Positions 1-9,028 of a stretch of 64,000 nucleotides of DNA are shown here, piece after piece. The notes beneath the pieces are model-generated. The model did no database searches, was not told the DNA's origin, and saw only the letters and a list, made by a program, of their open reading frames with translations. Location: NCBI GenBank assembly GCA_040398425.1, contig JBBATZ010000002.1:93845-157844 (forward strand), read 5' to 3'. A program made the translations under genes and the position numbers. Within the stretch, counting starts at the first letter, position 1. Every line of letters begins with the position of its first letter. The DNA comes from UBA7672 sp040398425. Lineage in GTDB: Bacteria > Pseudomonadota > Alphaproteobacteria > Caulobacterales > Hyphomonadaceae.

Positions 1-435
1 GTCATGGGCACCAAGTCGGGCGACCGCGCCTTGCTCGTCGGCGATAACGGGTCGAGCGCGCGCCTGCTTGAGCCGGAAACTCCGGACCAGATCATCCCCG
101 GCGAAGTCTGGGTGACGTCGGGCGACGACGGAAAGATGCCGCTCGGCGTCCGCGTCGGCACCGCCCGCAAGGTCGGCGAAGACTGGCGCATCGATCTTGC
201 GATGGACGTTGGCCCGGTCGATTTCGTCCGTCTCGTGCCTCCTCCTGATTTCGCCTCGCCCGACCTCGTGCCGCCGCTTGGCGGCGTCGAAGAGAATACG
301 GTCTCGACACTTCGCACTGTCAGTGTGCCGGTGGCGGCTCTTGTGCCCGCCAAGCCAGCGGCGGCTACGACGCCTGTCACGACTCCCGCGACGACAACGC
401 CTGCTACGCCCGTTCCGACCGGAGGTCGTGAATGA
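1..435 (+). CDS. mreC: Rod shape-determining protein MreC (C-terminal part)
   Basis: The frame is open from base 1, so the 5' end lies outside the window. MreC is a periplasmic scaffold that links MreB/MreD to the elongation synthases PBP2 and RodA. The visible part has the beta-rich MreC core: a G-D-N-G-S turn, a segment ending in V-T-S-G-D-D-G, then P-L-G-V-R-V-G. This matches the family pattern of a turn into V-x-T-S-G-x-x-G followed by P-x-G-(I/V)-x-V-G. A Pro/Thr/Ala-rich tail of about 40 residues follows and is probably disordered. Its stop overlaps the mreD start by 4 bases (ATGA), which supports one operon with mreD, mrdA and mrdB. Confidence 0.88.
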   Translation, partial: VMGTKSGDRALLVGDNGSSARLLEPETPDQIIPGEVWVTSGDDGKMPLGVRVGTARKVGEDWRIDLAMDVGPVDFVRLVPPPDFASPDLVPPLGGVEENTVSTLRTVSVPVAALVPAKPAAATTPVTTPATTTPATPVPTGGRE

Positions 436-920
436 GGACTGCGTGGCGCATCTGGGTGTTGCTGCTTGTCGTCCTGGCCGGACTGACGACGGCGTTCGGC
501 ATGCATGCAGGCATGGTGACGCTGTGGTGGCCCATAGCGGGTCTGTGGCTTGCTGCGGGTCTTGCTGCGTTCGGCCTGTCGGTGTGGGTCGCCGGCTGCC
601 TGATCATGCTGGGGGTTGCGATGGACTACATGGGCGAGGCCCCGCTCGGCGCCTGGCCGCTGGCGCTGCTCTGCGCCTATGGCGTCGCGCTCATCGCGTG
701 GGACCGGCAGCCGCCCATTCCCGTCGTCGGTGCCGAAGCGATCGCGGTGATGGGCGGCTTCATCGCTGCAAGCATCGCTCTTGGCATCGCCGGCAGCATC
801 GCAGGTCATCCCGGATTTGCGCGCGGCGCACTTACGGGCGACTTCATCATGACGGCGCTTCTCTATCCGATTGTACGTTTCGTGATCCTACCTGCCAGCA
901 TCAGGGTGGCCAGACGATGA
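432..920 (+). CDS. mreD: Rod shape-determining membrane protein MreD
   Basis: A 162-residue, strongly hydrophobic protein with about five predicted membrane segments, the size and topology usual for MreD. MreD is an inner-membrane partner of MreC in the elongasome. Sequence alone would identify it only weakly; the position between mreC and the PBP2 gene is decisive. Start and stop overlap both neighbours by 4 bases, so translation is probably coupled. A conserved-looking L-L-Y-P-I-V-R-F stretch sits near the C-terminus. Confidence 0.82.
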   Translation: MRTAWRIWVLLLVVLAGLTTAFGMHAGMVTLWWPIAGLWLAAGLAAFGLSVWVAGCLIMLGVAMDYMGEAPLGAWPLALLCAYGVALIAWDRQPPIPVVGAEAIAVMGGFIAASIALGIAGSIAGHPGFARGALTGDFIMTALLYPIVRFVILPASIRVARR

Positions 921-2926
921 ACCGCGACTGGAAGAACTCATTTCCGTCCCGTCGTATGATCTTTCTTGGCGGTGGAGCTGTGGTGTTCGGCGGTCTCGTC
1001 GTGCGCCTCGCCGAGCTGCAGCTTTTCCGTCAGGCGGAGTTCGAAGCCAAGGCGCGCGATGTGCGCATCCAGCTGGAGCCTGCTCCGCCGCACCGCGGGA
1101 CGATCTATGATCGCAATGGCCGCGTGCTCGCCGGGTCGAAGCGCAATTTCTATGTGACGCTGCGTCCTGAAGTCGCCGGCACGAAGCCGGAGGAAATCGC
1201 CAGCGTGATCGAACGTGTCGGTCGCCAGCTCCGCCTCAGCGACAACAAGATGCGCTCGCTGCTGCAGGATGCGACGACGCCGCCTGCGCACCGTGACATC
1301 CTGATCGCGGACGACCTCACCTGGGAAGAGTTCGCGCAGGTCAACGTGATGGCGCCGGAACTCGCGGGCGTCAGCGCCGAGGTCGGTGAATTGCGCTCTT
1401 ACCCACTGCAGGCTGCGTTCTATCACACCATCGGCTATGTCCAGAAAGCCAACGAGGCGGACATCCAGCAGAAGATCAAGCTCGAGCTGGATGCGGCCGG
1501 CGAGGCGCTCGAATCCGAAGCCGGAAAGGCGCGCGCCTCAGCCATTCGCCGTCTCTATCGCCACCCCGCCATGCGCGTCGGCAAGCAGGGCATAGAGGCC
1601 TATGGCGAGCAGCAGCTGAAGGGCGAGCCCGGCAGGATCCGCCTCCTGAAAAATGCCACCGGCCGCGTGATCGACCGCCTGCCGAGTGAAGATCTCAGCG
1701 GCACGCCGGGGACTGACGTTGTGCTGTCCTTCGACGCAGAGTTGCAGAACTACGCCATCCAGCGTTTTGGCGCGGAGGCCGGCAGTGCCGTGATGATCGA
1801 CGTGGCGAGCGGCGAAGTCGTCTGCATGATGTCGACGCCGGCCGCCGACCCCAACCTGTTCGTCAGCGGTATCGCATCCGGCCCGTACAAGGCCCTGCGC
1901 GAGGATGAGAAGAACCCCCTCTACCACAAGGCCTATGACGGCGTGTACCCGCCGGGCTCGACCTTCAAGACAGTCGTTGCCGCTGCTGCTCTTGAGAGCG
2001 GCGCGATGAGCCCCGACGATACCGTGCGCTGCTCAGGCAAGGCCTGGTACTACAATCGTTTTTACAACTGCTGGCGCCCCGAAGGGCATGGCAGCGTCAA
2101 CCTGCACCAAGGTCTGCAGAAGTCGTGCGACTGTTACTTTTATCATGCGGCCGAGAAGACAGGCATCGAGGCGATCGCCGACGTCGCCAAGCGCTTCGGC
2201 CTTGGCCACCGCTATGAACTCGGCCTCACCGGCGGCAAGGCCGGATCGGTTCCGAACGACGCGTGGAAGCGGAAGGTCATTGGAGAGCAATGGTATGCCG
2301 GCGACACGATCTCGGCCGCGATCGGGCAGGGCTATGTCACAGCCTCGCCCTTCCAGCTTGCCGTGATGTGCGCACGCATCGCGGGTGGCGCAGCGGCGCC
2401 TAACCCCACCGTGATCGCCAGCGGCATCAAGGTGCCGGACGCCGAAATCACACCGATCGGCCAGTTCCAGCCCGGCGTCCTCGAAGCCGTGCGCGGTGGC
2501 ATGTTCGCCGTCACGTCCGAGCCGGGCGGCACGGCGTTCAGCTATCTCAAGGGTGGCAGCGTCGATCCCAACAACGAACTGCCCGCGCCCTATACCGGCG
2601 CACACATGGCCGGCAAATCCGGCACGGCGCAGGTCCGCGTCATCCACGCCTCCGAGCGAAACTCGCGCGGCGAGGCGATCAAGAACGACAAGCTGCCGTG
2701 GAAGCTGCGCGACCACGCGCTCTTCATCGCCTACGCGCCGACCGACAAGCCCCGCTATGCCGTCGCCGTCGTCCTTGAGCACGGCGTTTCGGGCTCCGGC
2801 CTTGCAGCGCCGATCGCACGCGACCTGCTTGCGCATGCGCTGAAGTATGACACCGGCGCGAAGAAGCCGTTCGTGCCCCAGTCGCGTGATCTGGCTGCTG
2901 CAGACGCCAAGGCGAAGCCGACATGA
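917..2926 (+). CDS. mrdA: Penicillin-binding protein 2 (peptidoglycan transpeptidase)
   Basis: 669 residues. PBP2 is the elongation-specific DD-transpeptidase that crosslinks glycan strands made by RodA. One N-terminal membrane anchor (about residues 14-33) precedes the pedestal domain, which has the P-P-H-R-G-x-I-Y-D-R-N-G motif typical of class B PBPs. The transpeptidase motifs are intact: nucleophile Ser348 in S-T-F-K (Lys351), Ser403-Cys-Asp405, and K567-S-G-T. I chose the ATG at 917, which overlaps the mreD stop. The open frame extends upstream to 197, but that part reads mreC/mreD sequence out of frame. It is followed by mrdB with a 4-base overlap. Confidence 0.95.
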   Translation: MNRDWKNSFPSRRMIFLGGGAVVFGGLVVRLAELQLFRQAEFEAKARDVRIQLEPAPPHRGTIYDRNGRVLAGSKRNFYVTLRPEVAGTKPEEIASVIERVGRQLRLSDNKMRSLLQDATTPPAHRDILIADDLTWEEFAQVNVMAPELAGVSAEVGELRSYPLQAAFYHTIGYVQKANEADIQQKIKLELDAAGEALESEAGKARASAIRRLYRHPAMRVGKQGIEAYGEQQLKGEPGRIRLLKNATGRVIDRLPSEDLSGTPGTDVVLSFDAELQNYAIQRFGAEAGSAVMIDVASGEVVCMMSTPAADPNLFVSGIASGPYKALREDEKNPLYHKAYDGVYPPGSTFKTVVAAAALESGAMSPDDTVRCSGKAWYYNRFYNCWRPEGHGSVNLHQGLQKSCDCYFYHAAEKTGIEAIADVAKRFGLGHRYELGLTGGKAGSVPNDAWKRKVIGEQWYAGDTISAAIGQGYVTASPFQLAVMCARIAGGAAAPNPTVIASGIKVPDAEITPIGQFQPGVLEAVRGGMFAVTSEPGGTAFSYLKGGSVDPNNELPAPYTGAHMAGKSGTAQVRVIHASERNSRGEAIKNDKLPWKLRDHALFIAYAPTDKPRYAVAVVLEHGVSGSGLAAPIARDLLAHALKYDTGAKKPFVPQSRDLAAADAKAKPT

Positions 2927-4080
2927 TCATCCGCAAGGACTCGCTGCTCTATAAGCTGACCCAGCTACACTGGTTCCTGCTGTTGACTATTGTGGCGCTG
3001 GCCATGTTCGGGTCGCTGATCCTGTTCTCCGCAGGCTCGAGCGCGCACGATCTCGAAACAGGCTCGCTGAAAATCGACGCCAGCTATGCCATCGCTCATC
3101 TCTGGCGCTTCGTCCTGATGCTGGGTGTGGCGATTGTCGTGGCGTTGCTGCCGCTGCGCATGTGGGCGTCGTTGGCCTATCCCGGTTACATCATCGGCAT
3201 GATCCTGCTCGTGGGCGTCGAAGTGGCGGGCAACATCGTGAACGGCTCGCAACGCTGGCTCACGATCGGACCGCTGACACTGCAGCCGTCCGAGCTGATG
3301 AAGATCGCCGTGCCGCTCGCACTCGCGCGCTTCTATCACCAGATGTTCTCCTCCGGCCGAAACAGCCAATGGATACACCTTGTCGCCTTGCTGATGGTGG
3401 CGGCGCCTGTCGGCTTCGTCCTTGTACAGCCTGACCTCGGCACCTCGCTGATGATCCTCGGCACAGGCTGCGCCGTGATCTTCTTCGCAGGCCTCAGCCT
3501 CCGCATCATTGCGGCAGTGATGGCGCTGATTCTGGTGATGACGCCTGTCGTCTACTTCTTCGGCCTGCATGACTATCAGCGCGACCGCATCCACACGATG
3601 TTCGATCCCGAGGCGGATCCGCTCGGCGCCGGCTACCAGCTGCAACAGGGCATGATCGCCGTTGGCTCGGGCGGGCTGGCCGGCAAGGGCTTCATGGAAG
3701 GCGCCCAGAAGGAGCTGGAATACATCCCCGAACAGCACACCGACTTCATCTTCACCATTGTGGCGGAGGAGTTCGGCTTTGCCGGCTCGCTCGTCCTGCT
3801 GGCCGCTTGGGCGATTGCGATCGTGCAGGGGATGAATATTGCCGGCTCCTCCCGAAGTTCGTTCGGGGGGCTGGCGGCCGCGGGCTTCGTCTCGACCCTG
3901 ATGCTTTACGTCGGAATCAACGTCGGAATGGTTATCGGCCTGCTTCCGGTCGTGGGCATACCCTTGCCGCTGATCTCGTATGGCGGCACGGCTATTGTCA
4001 CGGTTATGGTCGGCTTCGGGTTGTTGATGGCTGTACACCTCAACCGTACGAACGATATGACCCTTCGCGGGCTGTTCTGA
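2923..4080 (+). CDS. mrdB: Rod shape-determining protein RodA (SEDS glycosyltransferase)
   Basis: 385 residues, close to the usual RodA length. RodA is the SEDS-family peptidoglycan polymerase that works with PBP2. The sequence shows about ten membrane helices and SEDS signatures: G-S-Q-R-W, Q-P-S-E-L-M-K, V-Q-P-D-L-G-T-S, E-H-T-D-F-I-F and P-L-I-S-Y-G-G-T. It is the last gene of the mre/mrd operon; the next gene starts 76 bases downstream. No obvious intrinsic terminator follows, so readthrough into the transporter gene is possible. Confidence 0.95.
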   Translation: MIIRKDSLLYKLTQLHWFLLLTIVALAMFGSLILFSAGSSAHDLETGSLKIDASYAIAHLWRFVLMLGVAIVVALLPLRMWASLAYPGYIIGMILLVGVEVAGNIVNGSQRWLTIGPLTLQPSELMKIAVPLALARFYHQMFSSGRNSQWIHLVALLMVAAPVGFVLVQPDLGTSLMILGTGCAVIFFAGLSLRIIAAVMALILVMTPVVYFFGLHDYQRDRIHTMFDPEADPLGAGYQLQQGMIAVGSGGLAGKGFMEGAQKELEYIPEQHTDFIFTIVAEEFGFAGSLVLLAAWAIAIVQGMNIAGSSRSSFGGLAAAGFVSTLMLYVGINVGMVIGLLPVVGIPLPLISYGGTAIVTVMVGFGLLMAVHLNRTNDMTLRGLF

Positions 4081-4156
4081 GTCCGGCGCAGGCGTCGGGC
4101 CGATGTGGGGGCCGGATAGCGGGCGCAAACGGGGCAGGGCACGGGGTAGCTAAGTC

Positions 4157-5548
4157 ATGACGATCGCCGGGCGGGTCGACCGCAAGAGTGAGACCTGGTC
4201 TTCCCGTTTCGGGTTCATCATGGCCGCCGTCGGATCATCCGTCGGCCTCGGCAACATCTGGCGCTTCACCTACACCACGGGCGAGAATGGCGGCGGGGCC
4301 TTCGTACTGGCTTACCTGCTGTGCCTCGGCCTGATCGCTTTTCCTCTGCTCGTCGCTGAATACGCCATCGGGCGCCGCTCGGGTCATTCCGCCGTGGAGA
4401 GCGTGCAGGCGCTTGCACGCGCGTCCGGCAAGAGCGAATTGTGGGGCGGCGTCGCCTGGCTCGGCATGCTGTCTGCCTTCTTCATCCTGACATTCTACTG
4501 CGTCGTCTCGGCCTGGTTCATGGCCTACATCCCCTTTGCGGTGTCGGGCGCCTTCTCGGCTGACCTTGCCTCGATCGACGCCTCGCAGGCGCGATTCGAA
4601 GATGTGACGTCACGCGCCAACCTGCCGATGCTGCTGGTCTATCTGGCCTTGTTCATTGGCGCAGCCGTCGTCGTCGTCGGCCGTGGCGTGAAGCGCGGTA
4701 TCGAGCGCGCCTCGACGCTGCTCATGCCGGTCTTCATCTTCGTCCTGCTCATACTGCTTGGTTTCGGTATCGCAGAAGGTGCATTCGGACAGGCGATGTC
4801 CTTCCTCACGCGCGTCCGCGCCGAGGATTTCTCGTTCTCGATGTTGCTCGATGCGCTGGCGCAGTCCTTCTTCGCAACAGGCGTTGGCGCTGCCGTTATG
4901 ATCACCTACGGCGCCTATCTTAAGACCGATGCGGATCTGCCGCGCTCGTCAGCCATAGTCGCGCTGGCGGATACAGCGGTGGCGCTGGTGGCGGCGGTCG
5001 TCGTTTTCTCGCTGGTGTTCGCAGTCGGCAGCGAGCCGAGCGCAGGGTTCAGTCTGCTGTTCGTGAATCTTCCGATCGGTCTTGCCCAGATGCCGTTCGG
5101 CGCTGCCGTTGGCGGCGCATTCTTCCTTCTGGCGCTTTTCGCAGCGCTCGCCTCCTCAATCGCGCTGCTGGAGGTCGCCGTCTCCTGGCTCGATGAGCGC
5201 ACAGGTGTCACCCGATGGGGTGCAGCGCTCGGCGTGGGCTTTGCGGTCTTCGTCATCGGCGCTGGTTACGTCTACAGCCGCGAATACATCGGCTTCGTCG
5301 ATTTCGTGGCCTCATCTCTGCTGATGCCACTGGGCGGTTTCCTGATGGCGATCTTCGCCGGCTGGGTCATCGAGAAGAAGATGATGCAGGCCGAAATGGG
5401 CATGCCCTTTTTCCGCATCTGGAGCGTGCTGATCCGCTGGGTGATACCGATCGCGATCGGCGTGATCCTGGTGCTGGGTATCCGCGAGAAGCTGGACGCA
5501 GCAGGTGCGTCAAAGCTTGTGGACGCGGCCCTGACAACAACTGATTGA
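4157..5548 (+). CDS. Sodium-dependent transporter, SNF/NSS family
   Basis: 463 residues. This is a Na+-coupled symporter of the neurotransmitter:sodium symporter (LeuT-fold) family, probably taking up amino acids; the substrate cannot be read from the sequence. The hallmark helix 1 motif is clear near the N-terminus (G-S-S-V-G-L-G-N-I-W-R-F), followed by G-G-G-A-F and E-Y-A-I-G-R. Roughly 11-12 membrane segments are visible, usual for the short bacterial members. It lies downstream of mrdB on the same strand and is followed by a possible hairpin terminator. Confidence 0.88.
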   Translation: MTIAGRVDRKSETWSSRFGFIMAAVGSSVGLGNIWRFTYTTGENGGGAFVLAYLLCLGLIAFPLLVAEYAIGRRSGHSAVESVQALARASGKSELWGGVAWLGMLSAFFILTFYCVVSAWFMAYIPFAVSGAFSADLASIDASQARFEDVTSRANLPMLLVYLALFIGAAVVVVGRGVKRGIERASTLLMPVFIFVLLILLGFGIAEGAFGQAMSFLTRVRAEDFSFSMLLDALAQSFFATGVGAAVMITYGAYLKTDADLPRSSAIVALADTAVALVAAVVVFSLVFAVGSEPSAGFSLLFVNLPIGLAQMPFGAAVGGAFFLLALFAALASSIALLEVAVSWLDERTGVTRWGAALGVGFAVFVIGAGYVYSREYIGFVDFVASSLLMPLGGFLMAIFAGWVIEKKMMQAEMGMPFFRIWSVLIRWVIPIAIGVILVLGIREKLDAAGASKLVDAALTTTD

Positions 5549-5578
5549 TCTGGGACCGCCGGGATCTTGTCTGGTTGC

Positions 5579-5609
5579 GCGACGCGTTCGGCGTTCGTCG
5601 CTTGTGTTT
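5579..5609 (+). terminator. Possible intrinsic terminator after SNF transporter
   Basis: A 6-base inverted repeat GCGACG (5579-5584) and CGTCGC (5596-5601) with an 11-base loop is followed by a weak T-rich stretch (TTGTGTTTA). It lies 30 bases after the transporter stop and before the convergent peptidase gene. The short T-run makes it only a candidate. Confidence 0.4.
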
Positions 5610-5662
5610 ATCTCCCCGATCAAATCACCGGGACAACCCTCAGGCCTTGCTCCGACCTTCTC

Positions 5663-6634
5663 TCACCCCAGCTTTTCCGCCAGCCAGTCGCTCGCCTTCA
5701 CCAGCTCGCTGATGATGCCCGGCTCAAGTGATGAGTGTCCCGCGTCCGGCACGATCTTGAGCTGCGACTTCGGCCAGGCCTTGTGCAGCTTCCAGGCGGA
5801 ATCCAGCGGCGTCACCACGTCATAACGGCCGTGCACGATCATGCCGGGCAGGTCGCCGAATTTGGCGGCTTGCTCCAGCAGCCAGCCGTCCTTCTCGAAG
5901 AAGCCCTTGTTGAAGAAATAGTGGCACTCGATACGCGCGAATGCGTCTAGAAAGTCGGCTTCATCGAAGCGCGGCGGCCGCTGTTTGGGTCCCTGGATGG
6001 AGAGCGTCTCGCCCTCCCAGCGCGCCCAGGCTGCAGCTGCTTCCGCACGGGCAGATGCGTTCTTGCCGGTGAGGCGCTTGTGGAAGGCTGTCAGGAGATC
6101 ATGGCGTTCGGCTTCGGGGATCGGCGCGAGATAGCGATCGAACGCATCGGGGAAGATGTTGCTCGCGCCTTCCTGATAGAACCAGCGGATCTCATGCTCC
6201 GTCAGCAGGAAGACGCCGCGGAGCAGAATGCCCGCCACCTGTTTGCGATGCATCGCTGTGTAGGCCAGCGCGAGCGTGGAGCCCCACGAGCCGCCGAACA
6301 CCACCCACTTCTCGATGCCGAGGTGCGCCCTCAGCGTCTCAATGTCGCGGACCAGGTCCCACGTCGTGTTCTCGCGCAGCTCGGAGTGCGGCGTGGAACG
6401 CCCGCAGCCACGCTGGTCGAACATGATGATGCGGTAGCGGCGCGGATCAAAAAACCGGCGCATCTCCGGACTGGAACCTCCGCCGGGCCCGCCATGGAGC
6501 GCGATGACCGGCAATCCGTCAGGATGTCCGCTTTCCTCCCAGTAAAGCTCGTGAATCCCGCTGACGGTCAGGCGACCTGTCTTGCGGGGTTCGACGGACG
6601 GGTAAAGCGAGCGGCGGGGGCGATCTTCGTTCAT
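5663..6634 (-). CDS. pip: Proline iminopeptidase (alpha/beta hydrolase, S33 family)
   Basis: 323 residues, typical for the monomeric bacterial enzyme that removes N-terminal proline from peptides. Seen in the sequence: H-G-G-P-G-G-G oxyanion region near residue 47, D-Q-R-G-C-G-R-S near 73, the nucleophile elbow G-G-S116-W-G-S, and the likely acid and base D272 and H300. The whole length aligns with the family pattern including the helical cap. No signal peptide, so cytoplasmic. It stands alone, convergent with the SNF transporter and divergent from the lipoprotein gene at 6753. Confidence 0.92.
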   Translation of the reverse strand: MNEDRPRRSLYPSVEPRKTGRLTVSGIHELYWEESGHPDGLPVIALHGGPGGGSSPEMRRFFDPRRYRIIMFDQRGCGRSTPHSELRENTTWDLVRDIETLRAHLGIEKWVVFGGSWGSTLALAYTAMHRKQVAGILLRGVFLLTEHEIRWFYQEGASNIFPDAFDRYLAPIPEAERHDLLTAFHKRLTGKNASARAEAAAAWARWEGETLSIQGPKQRPPRFDEADFLDAFARIECHYFFNKGFFEKDGWLLEQAAKFGDLPGMIVHGRYDVVTPLDSAWKLHKAWPKSQLKIVPDAGHSSLEPGIISELVKASDWLAEKLG

Positions 6635-6752
6635 TCTTGCTTCATCTACCGGCCATCATCCTTGCGTCAAACCAATTCAGCGAGCGTTTGTTTTTTGCAT
6701 GCGGCGCGCCTATAAAAGCCTGAGTTGCAACGAACTTTCAGGATCGGGTTCG

Positions 6753-7361
6753 GTGGCGAAATCGCGTCTGCTTGTTTTGTGTCTTGTTGCGTGCCTGCCG
6801 ATTGCCGGCTGCGCGACCGTCTCTGTTTATGACGAACCCATCACGGCCGAGATTTCCCTCACCCGGGACCAGTCCGACCTGCACGCCGCCGCCGAGGCGT
6901 TCAACAAGTCGGCGCGGGACCGGGGACTTGCTTCCGGTGAAGCCAGCCTGGCGAGCCTCGCGGGCATGCTCAGCGGCAAACCATCGGACGCCAACGCCTA
7001 CTGGCGACGCATCGGCGCTGACAAGTCAGCGCCTGTCGCCGTCGTCGGCAGGGTGCGGGATGACATGAACGCGTCTGCCAGGGGGCTCTCGGACCTCGAC
7101 AAGATGGCGCATTCGCTGCTCGACACAGGAGATCCGGCGCGGCTCGATGTCGCCGCATTCGAGGGCGCCCTGATCCACGCGCGTCAGGCGCGGGATTCAT
7201 TCTCGGACGCCCTCGTGCAGGTAAACAAGCGCGCTAGCGCCGAGTATCAGATCACGCTGGAACTCGCCCCGCTCGATTCCGCGTTGGCTGCTGCGCGCGC
7301 CACGGCGGACGATCTTGCGCAGGCCCGTGCCGAGGGCGCCAGCCAGACGGCCGGCAGCTAG
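6753..7361 (+). CDS. Putative lipoprotein of unknown function
   Basis: 202 residues from a GTG start. The frame is open from 6699, but the GTG at 6753 places a Lys-Arg start directly before a hydrophobic stretch and a lipobox (I-A-G-C), giving a normal lipoprotein signal peptide; the 18 upstream codons would spoil it. The mature part is mostly alpha-helical and charged, with no motif I recognise. Its stop overlaps the stop of the convergent DUF423 gene by four bases (CTAG). Function unknown. Confidence 0.7.
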   Translation: MAKSRLLVLCLVACLPIAGCATVSVYDEPITAEISLTRDQSDLHAAAEAFNKSARDRGLASGEASLASLAGMLSGKPSDANAYWRRIGADKSAPVAVVGRVRDDMNASARGLSDLDKMAHSLLDTGDPARLDVAAFEGALIHARQARDSFSDALVQVNKRASAEYQITLELAPLDSALAAARATADDLAQARAEGASQTAGS

Positions 7362-7744
7362 CCCTGTTTAGGGGCGAGGGCCGCCGACAGCCCGAGCATC
7401 AGCCAGCCCAGTATGAAAGCCGCCCCTCCGAAAGGCACCAGGAAGGACAGCCCGTCGAGCGGCGTTGGCGTCATGGCTATGCCGCCCAGCATGATCTTCC
7501 CGATCTGCACGCCGGAAAACATCGGTACACTGACGATGAACGCCCAGCCGCTGGCGTACTGCAGCCTGCTCCGGAAGGGTAACATGGCGGCCACTGCCGC
7601 CGCCAGGACATGAACAAAGCCATACAGGAAGGCGCTCTGCCACCGCGCCATCGCCTCCAGCGGCACTGAGTTGTGCCCCCCCGCCGCCCCCCCCGCCACC
7701 AGCAAAAGCCCCAACAGCGAAGCAGTGATGATCAGTGCACGCAT
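7358..7744 (-). CDS. DUF423 family inner-membrane protein (YwdK-like)
   Basis: 128 residues with four hydrophobic segments, matching the small DUF423 membrane family. Conserved features include an early G-A-x-G-x-H-N type motif (here A-A-G-G-H-N), a middle segment with F-S-G-V-Q, and P-F-G-G-A-A-F-I-L-G-W near the C-terminus. Function of the family is unknown. Codons around residues 17-24 lie in two runs of 7 and 8 G, a place where frameshifts or miscalls would be easy, but the frame is intact here. Confidence 0.85.
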   Translation of the reverse strand: MRALIITASLLGLLLVAGGAAGGHNSVPLEAMARWQSAFLYGFVHVLAAAVAAMLPFRSRLQYASGWAFIVSVPMFSGVQIGKIMLGGIAMTPTPLDGLSFLVPFGGAAFILGWLMLGLSAALAPKQG

Positions 7745-7897
7745 ACGTTTTTCCGGAACCTGAGCCCTTCCAGCAAGTAAACACTATTGGGCTGCTTTGC
7801 GAAGCGTGGCGAGGAAGCGGCTGCAACCTTCACGAGAACTGCGTCGCAAGGGCCCTCGTTTGGTGTTTCCTATACGTTTATCCGGTAAGACTTGCTG

Positions 7898-9028
7898 ATG
7901 GCTATCAATTCAACACGTTTTCAGGTGGAAACGGCCGAAGACGGCAAGCAGGTGCTTCTCGTCGCGGGCGACTGGACCGTGTGGACCGTCACCGACGTTG
8001 AAGAAAAGCTGCGCAACACGAAGATTGCCCCCGACGCGATCCTCGACGTCTCCGATCTGGAGCGCGTCGATACTTCGGGCGCTTATCTGATAGACCGTGC
8101 ATTCGGCGCGCTGGAAGGCATCGACGATCCGATCAGGATTCGCGGTGACCACCCGACTTTCGAACGCCTGATGACCAAGGTGCGCATCGCCAGCCCGGCT
8201 GCGCCGCCTGACCCAATTCATCAGCCCGGCCTTATCGCGCTGTTCGATCGTGCGGGGCGGGGCGCGGTAAATGCCTGGGAGGAGTTCCTTGGCCTGCTGT
8301 CCTTCATCGGTGAGACGATGGCGACGCTCTGGCGTCTGATCCTCAATCCCCGCCGCATTCGCTGGCGTTCGGTCGTGGCAATCATGGAGGACGTCGGCCT
8401 CGATGCGCTGCCGATTGTCTGCTTCCTGTCTTTCTTCATCGGCCTGGTGATCGCGTTCATCGGCGCCAATCTGCTGGCGATGTTCAACGCATCCGTCTTT
8501 ACTGTTGAACTTGTGGGCATCGGTATGCTGCGCGAGTTCGGCGCTGTGCTGACCGCAATCCTGCTCGCAGGCCGCACGGACAGCGCCTTTACCGCCCAGC
8601 TTGGCGCGATGAAGATGCGTCAGGAGATCGACGCGATGCGCATCATCGGCCTCGATCCGATGGAAGCGCTGGTCGCCCCGCGCCTGATCGCACTTGTCAT
8701 CATGACGCCGCTGCTCACCTTCGCTGCAACGATCGCCGGCATTGGCGGTGGGCTCATGGCGGCGTGGGGCGCCATGGGAATTGGACCGCAGATGTTCATT
8801 TCGCGCTTTCAGGAAGTCGTGCCGCCGATCCATTTCTGGGCCGGCATGATCAAGACCCCGGTGTTCGCTCTGGTCATCGCCATGGTCGGCTGCCGCCAAG
8901 GCCTGCTGGTCGAAGGCGATGTTGTATCCCTCGGCCGTCGCACCACCTCATCCGTTGTGCAGGCAATCTTTCTCGTCATCGCGCTCGATGCGTTGTTCGC
9001 AATCTTCTACTACCAGTTGAAAGTATGA
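7898..9028 (+). CDS. MlaE-type lipid ABC transporter permease with N-terminal STAS domain
   Basis: 376 residues from ATG 7898 (a TTG 6 bases upstream is less likely). The first 100 or so residues form a STAS/MlaB-like domain (D-V-S-D-L-E-R-V-D-T-S-G-A), followed by the MlaE permease domain with five to six membrane helices and the family motif around E-L-V-G-I-G-M-L-R-E-F-G-A-V-L-T-A-I-L-L-A. Such fused proteins move phospholipids or other lipids between the membranes with an ATPase and an MCE protein. The gene overlaps the ATPase gene by 4 bases and starts a four-gene operon. Confidence 0.9.
   Translation: MAINSTRFQVETAEDGKQVLLVAGDWTVWTVTDVEEKLRNTKIAPDAILDVSDLERVDTSGAYLIDRAFGALEGIDDPIRIRGDHPTFERLMTKVRIASPAAPPDPIHQPGLIALFDRAGRGAVNAWEEFLGLLSFIGETMATLWRLILNPRRIRWRSVVAIMEDVGLDALPIVCFLSFFIGLVIAFIGANLLAMFNASVFTVELVGIGMLREFGAVLTAILLAGRTDSAFTAQLGAMKMRQEIDAMRIIGLDPMEALVAPRLIALVIMTPLLTFAATIAGIGGGLMAAWGAMGIGPQMFISRFQEVVPPIHFWAGMIKTPVFALVIAMVGCRQGLLVEGDVVSLGRRTTSSVVQAIFLVIALDALFAIFYYQLKV

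Noticed and set aside
197..916. N-terminal extension of the mrdA frame to 197
   Set aside because: This part is out-of-frame mreC and mreD sequence; the PBP2 membrane anchor starts at ATG 917, which overlaps the mreD stop.
2965..4128. 387-codon open frame on the minus strand
   Set aside because: It is antisense to mrdB, very rich in His, Arg and Gln, and shows no protein motif; GC-rich genes commonly open such frames.
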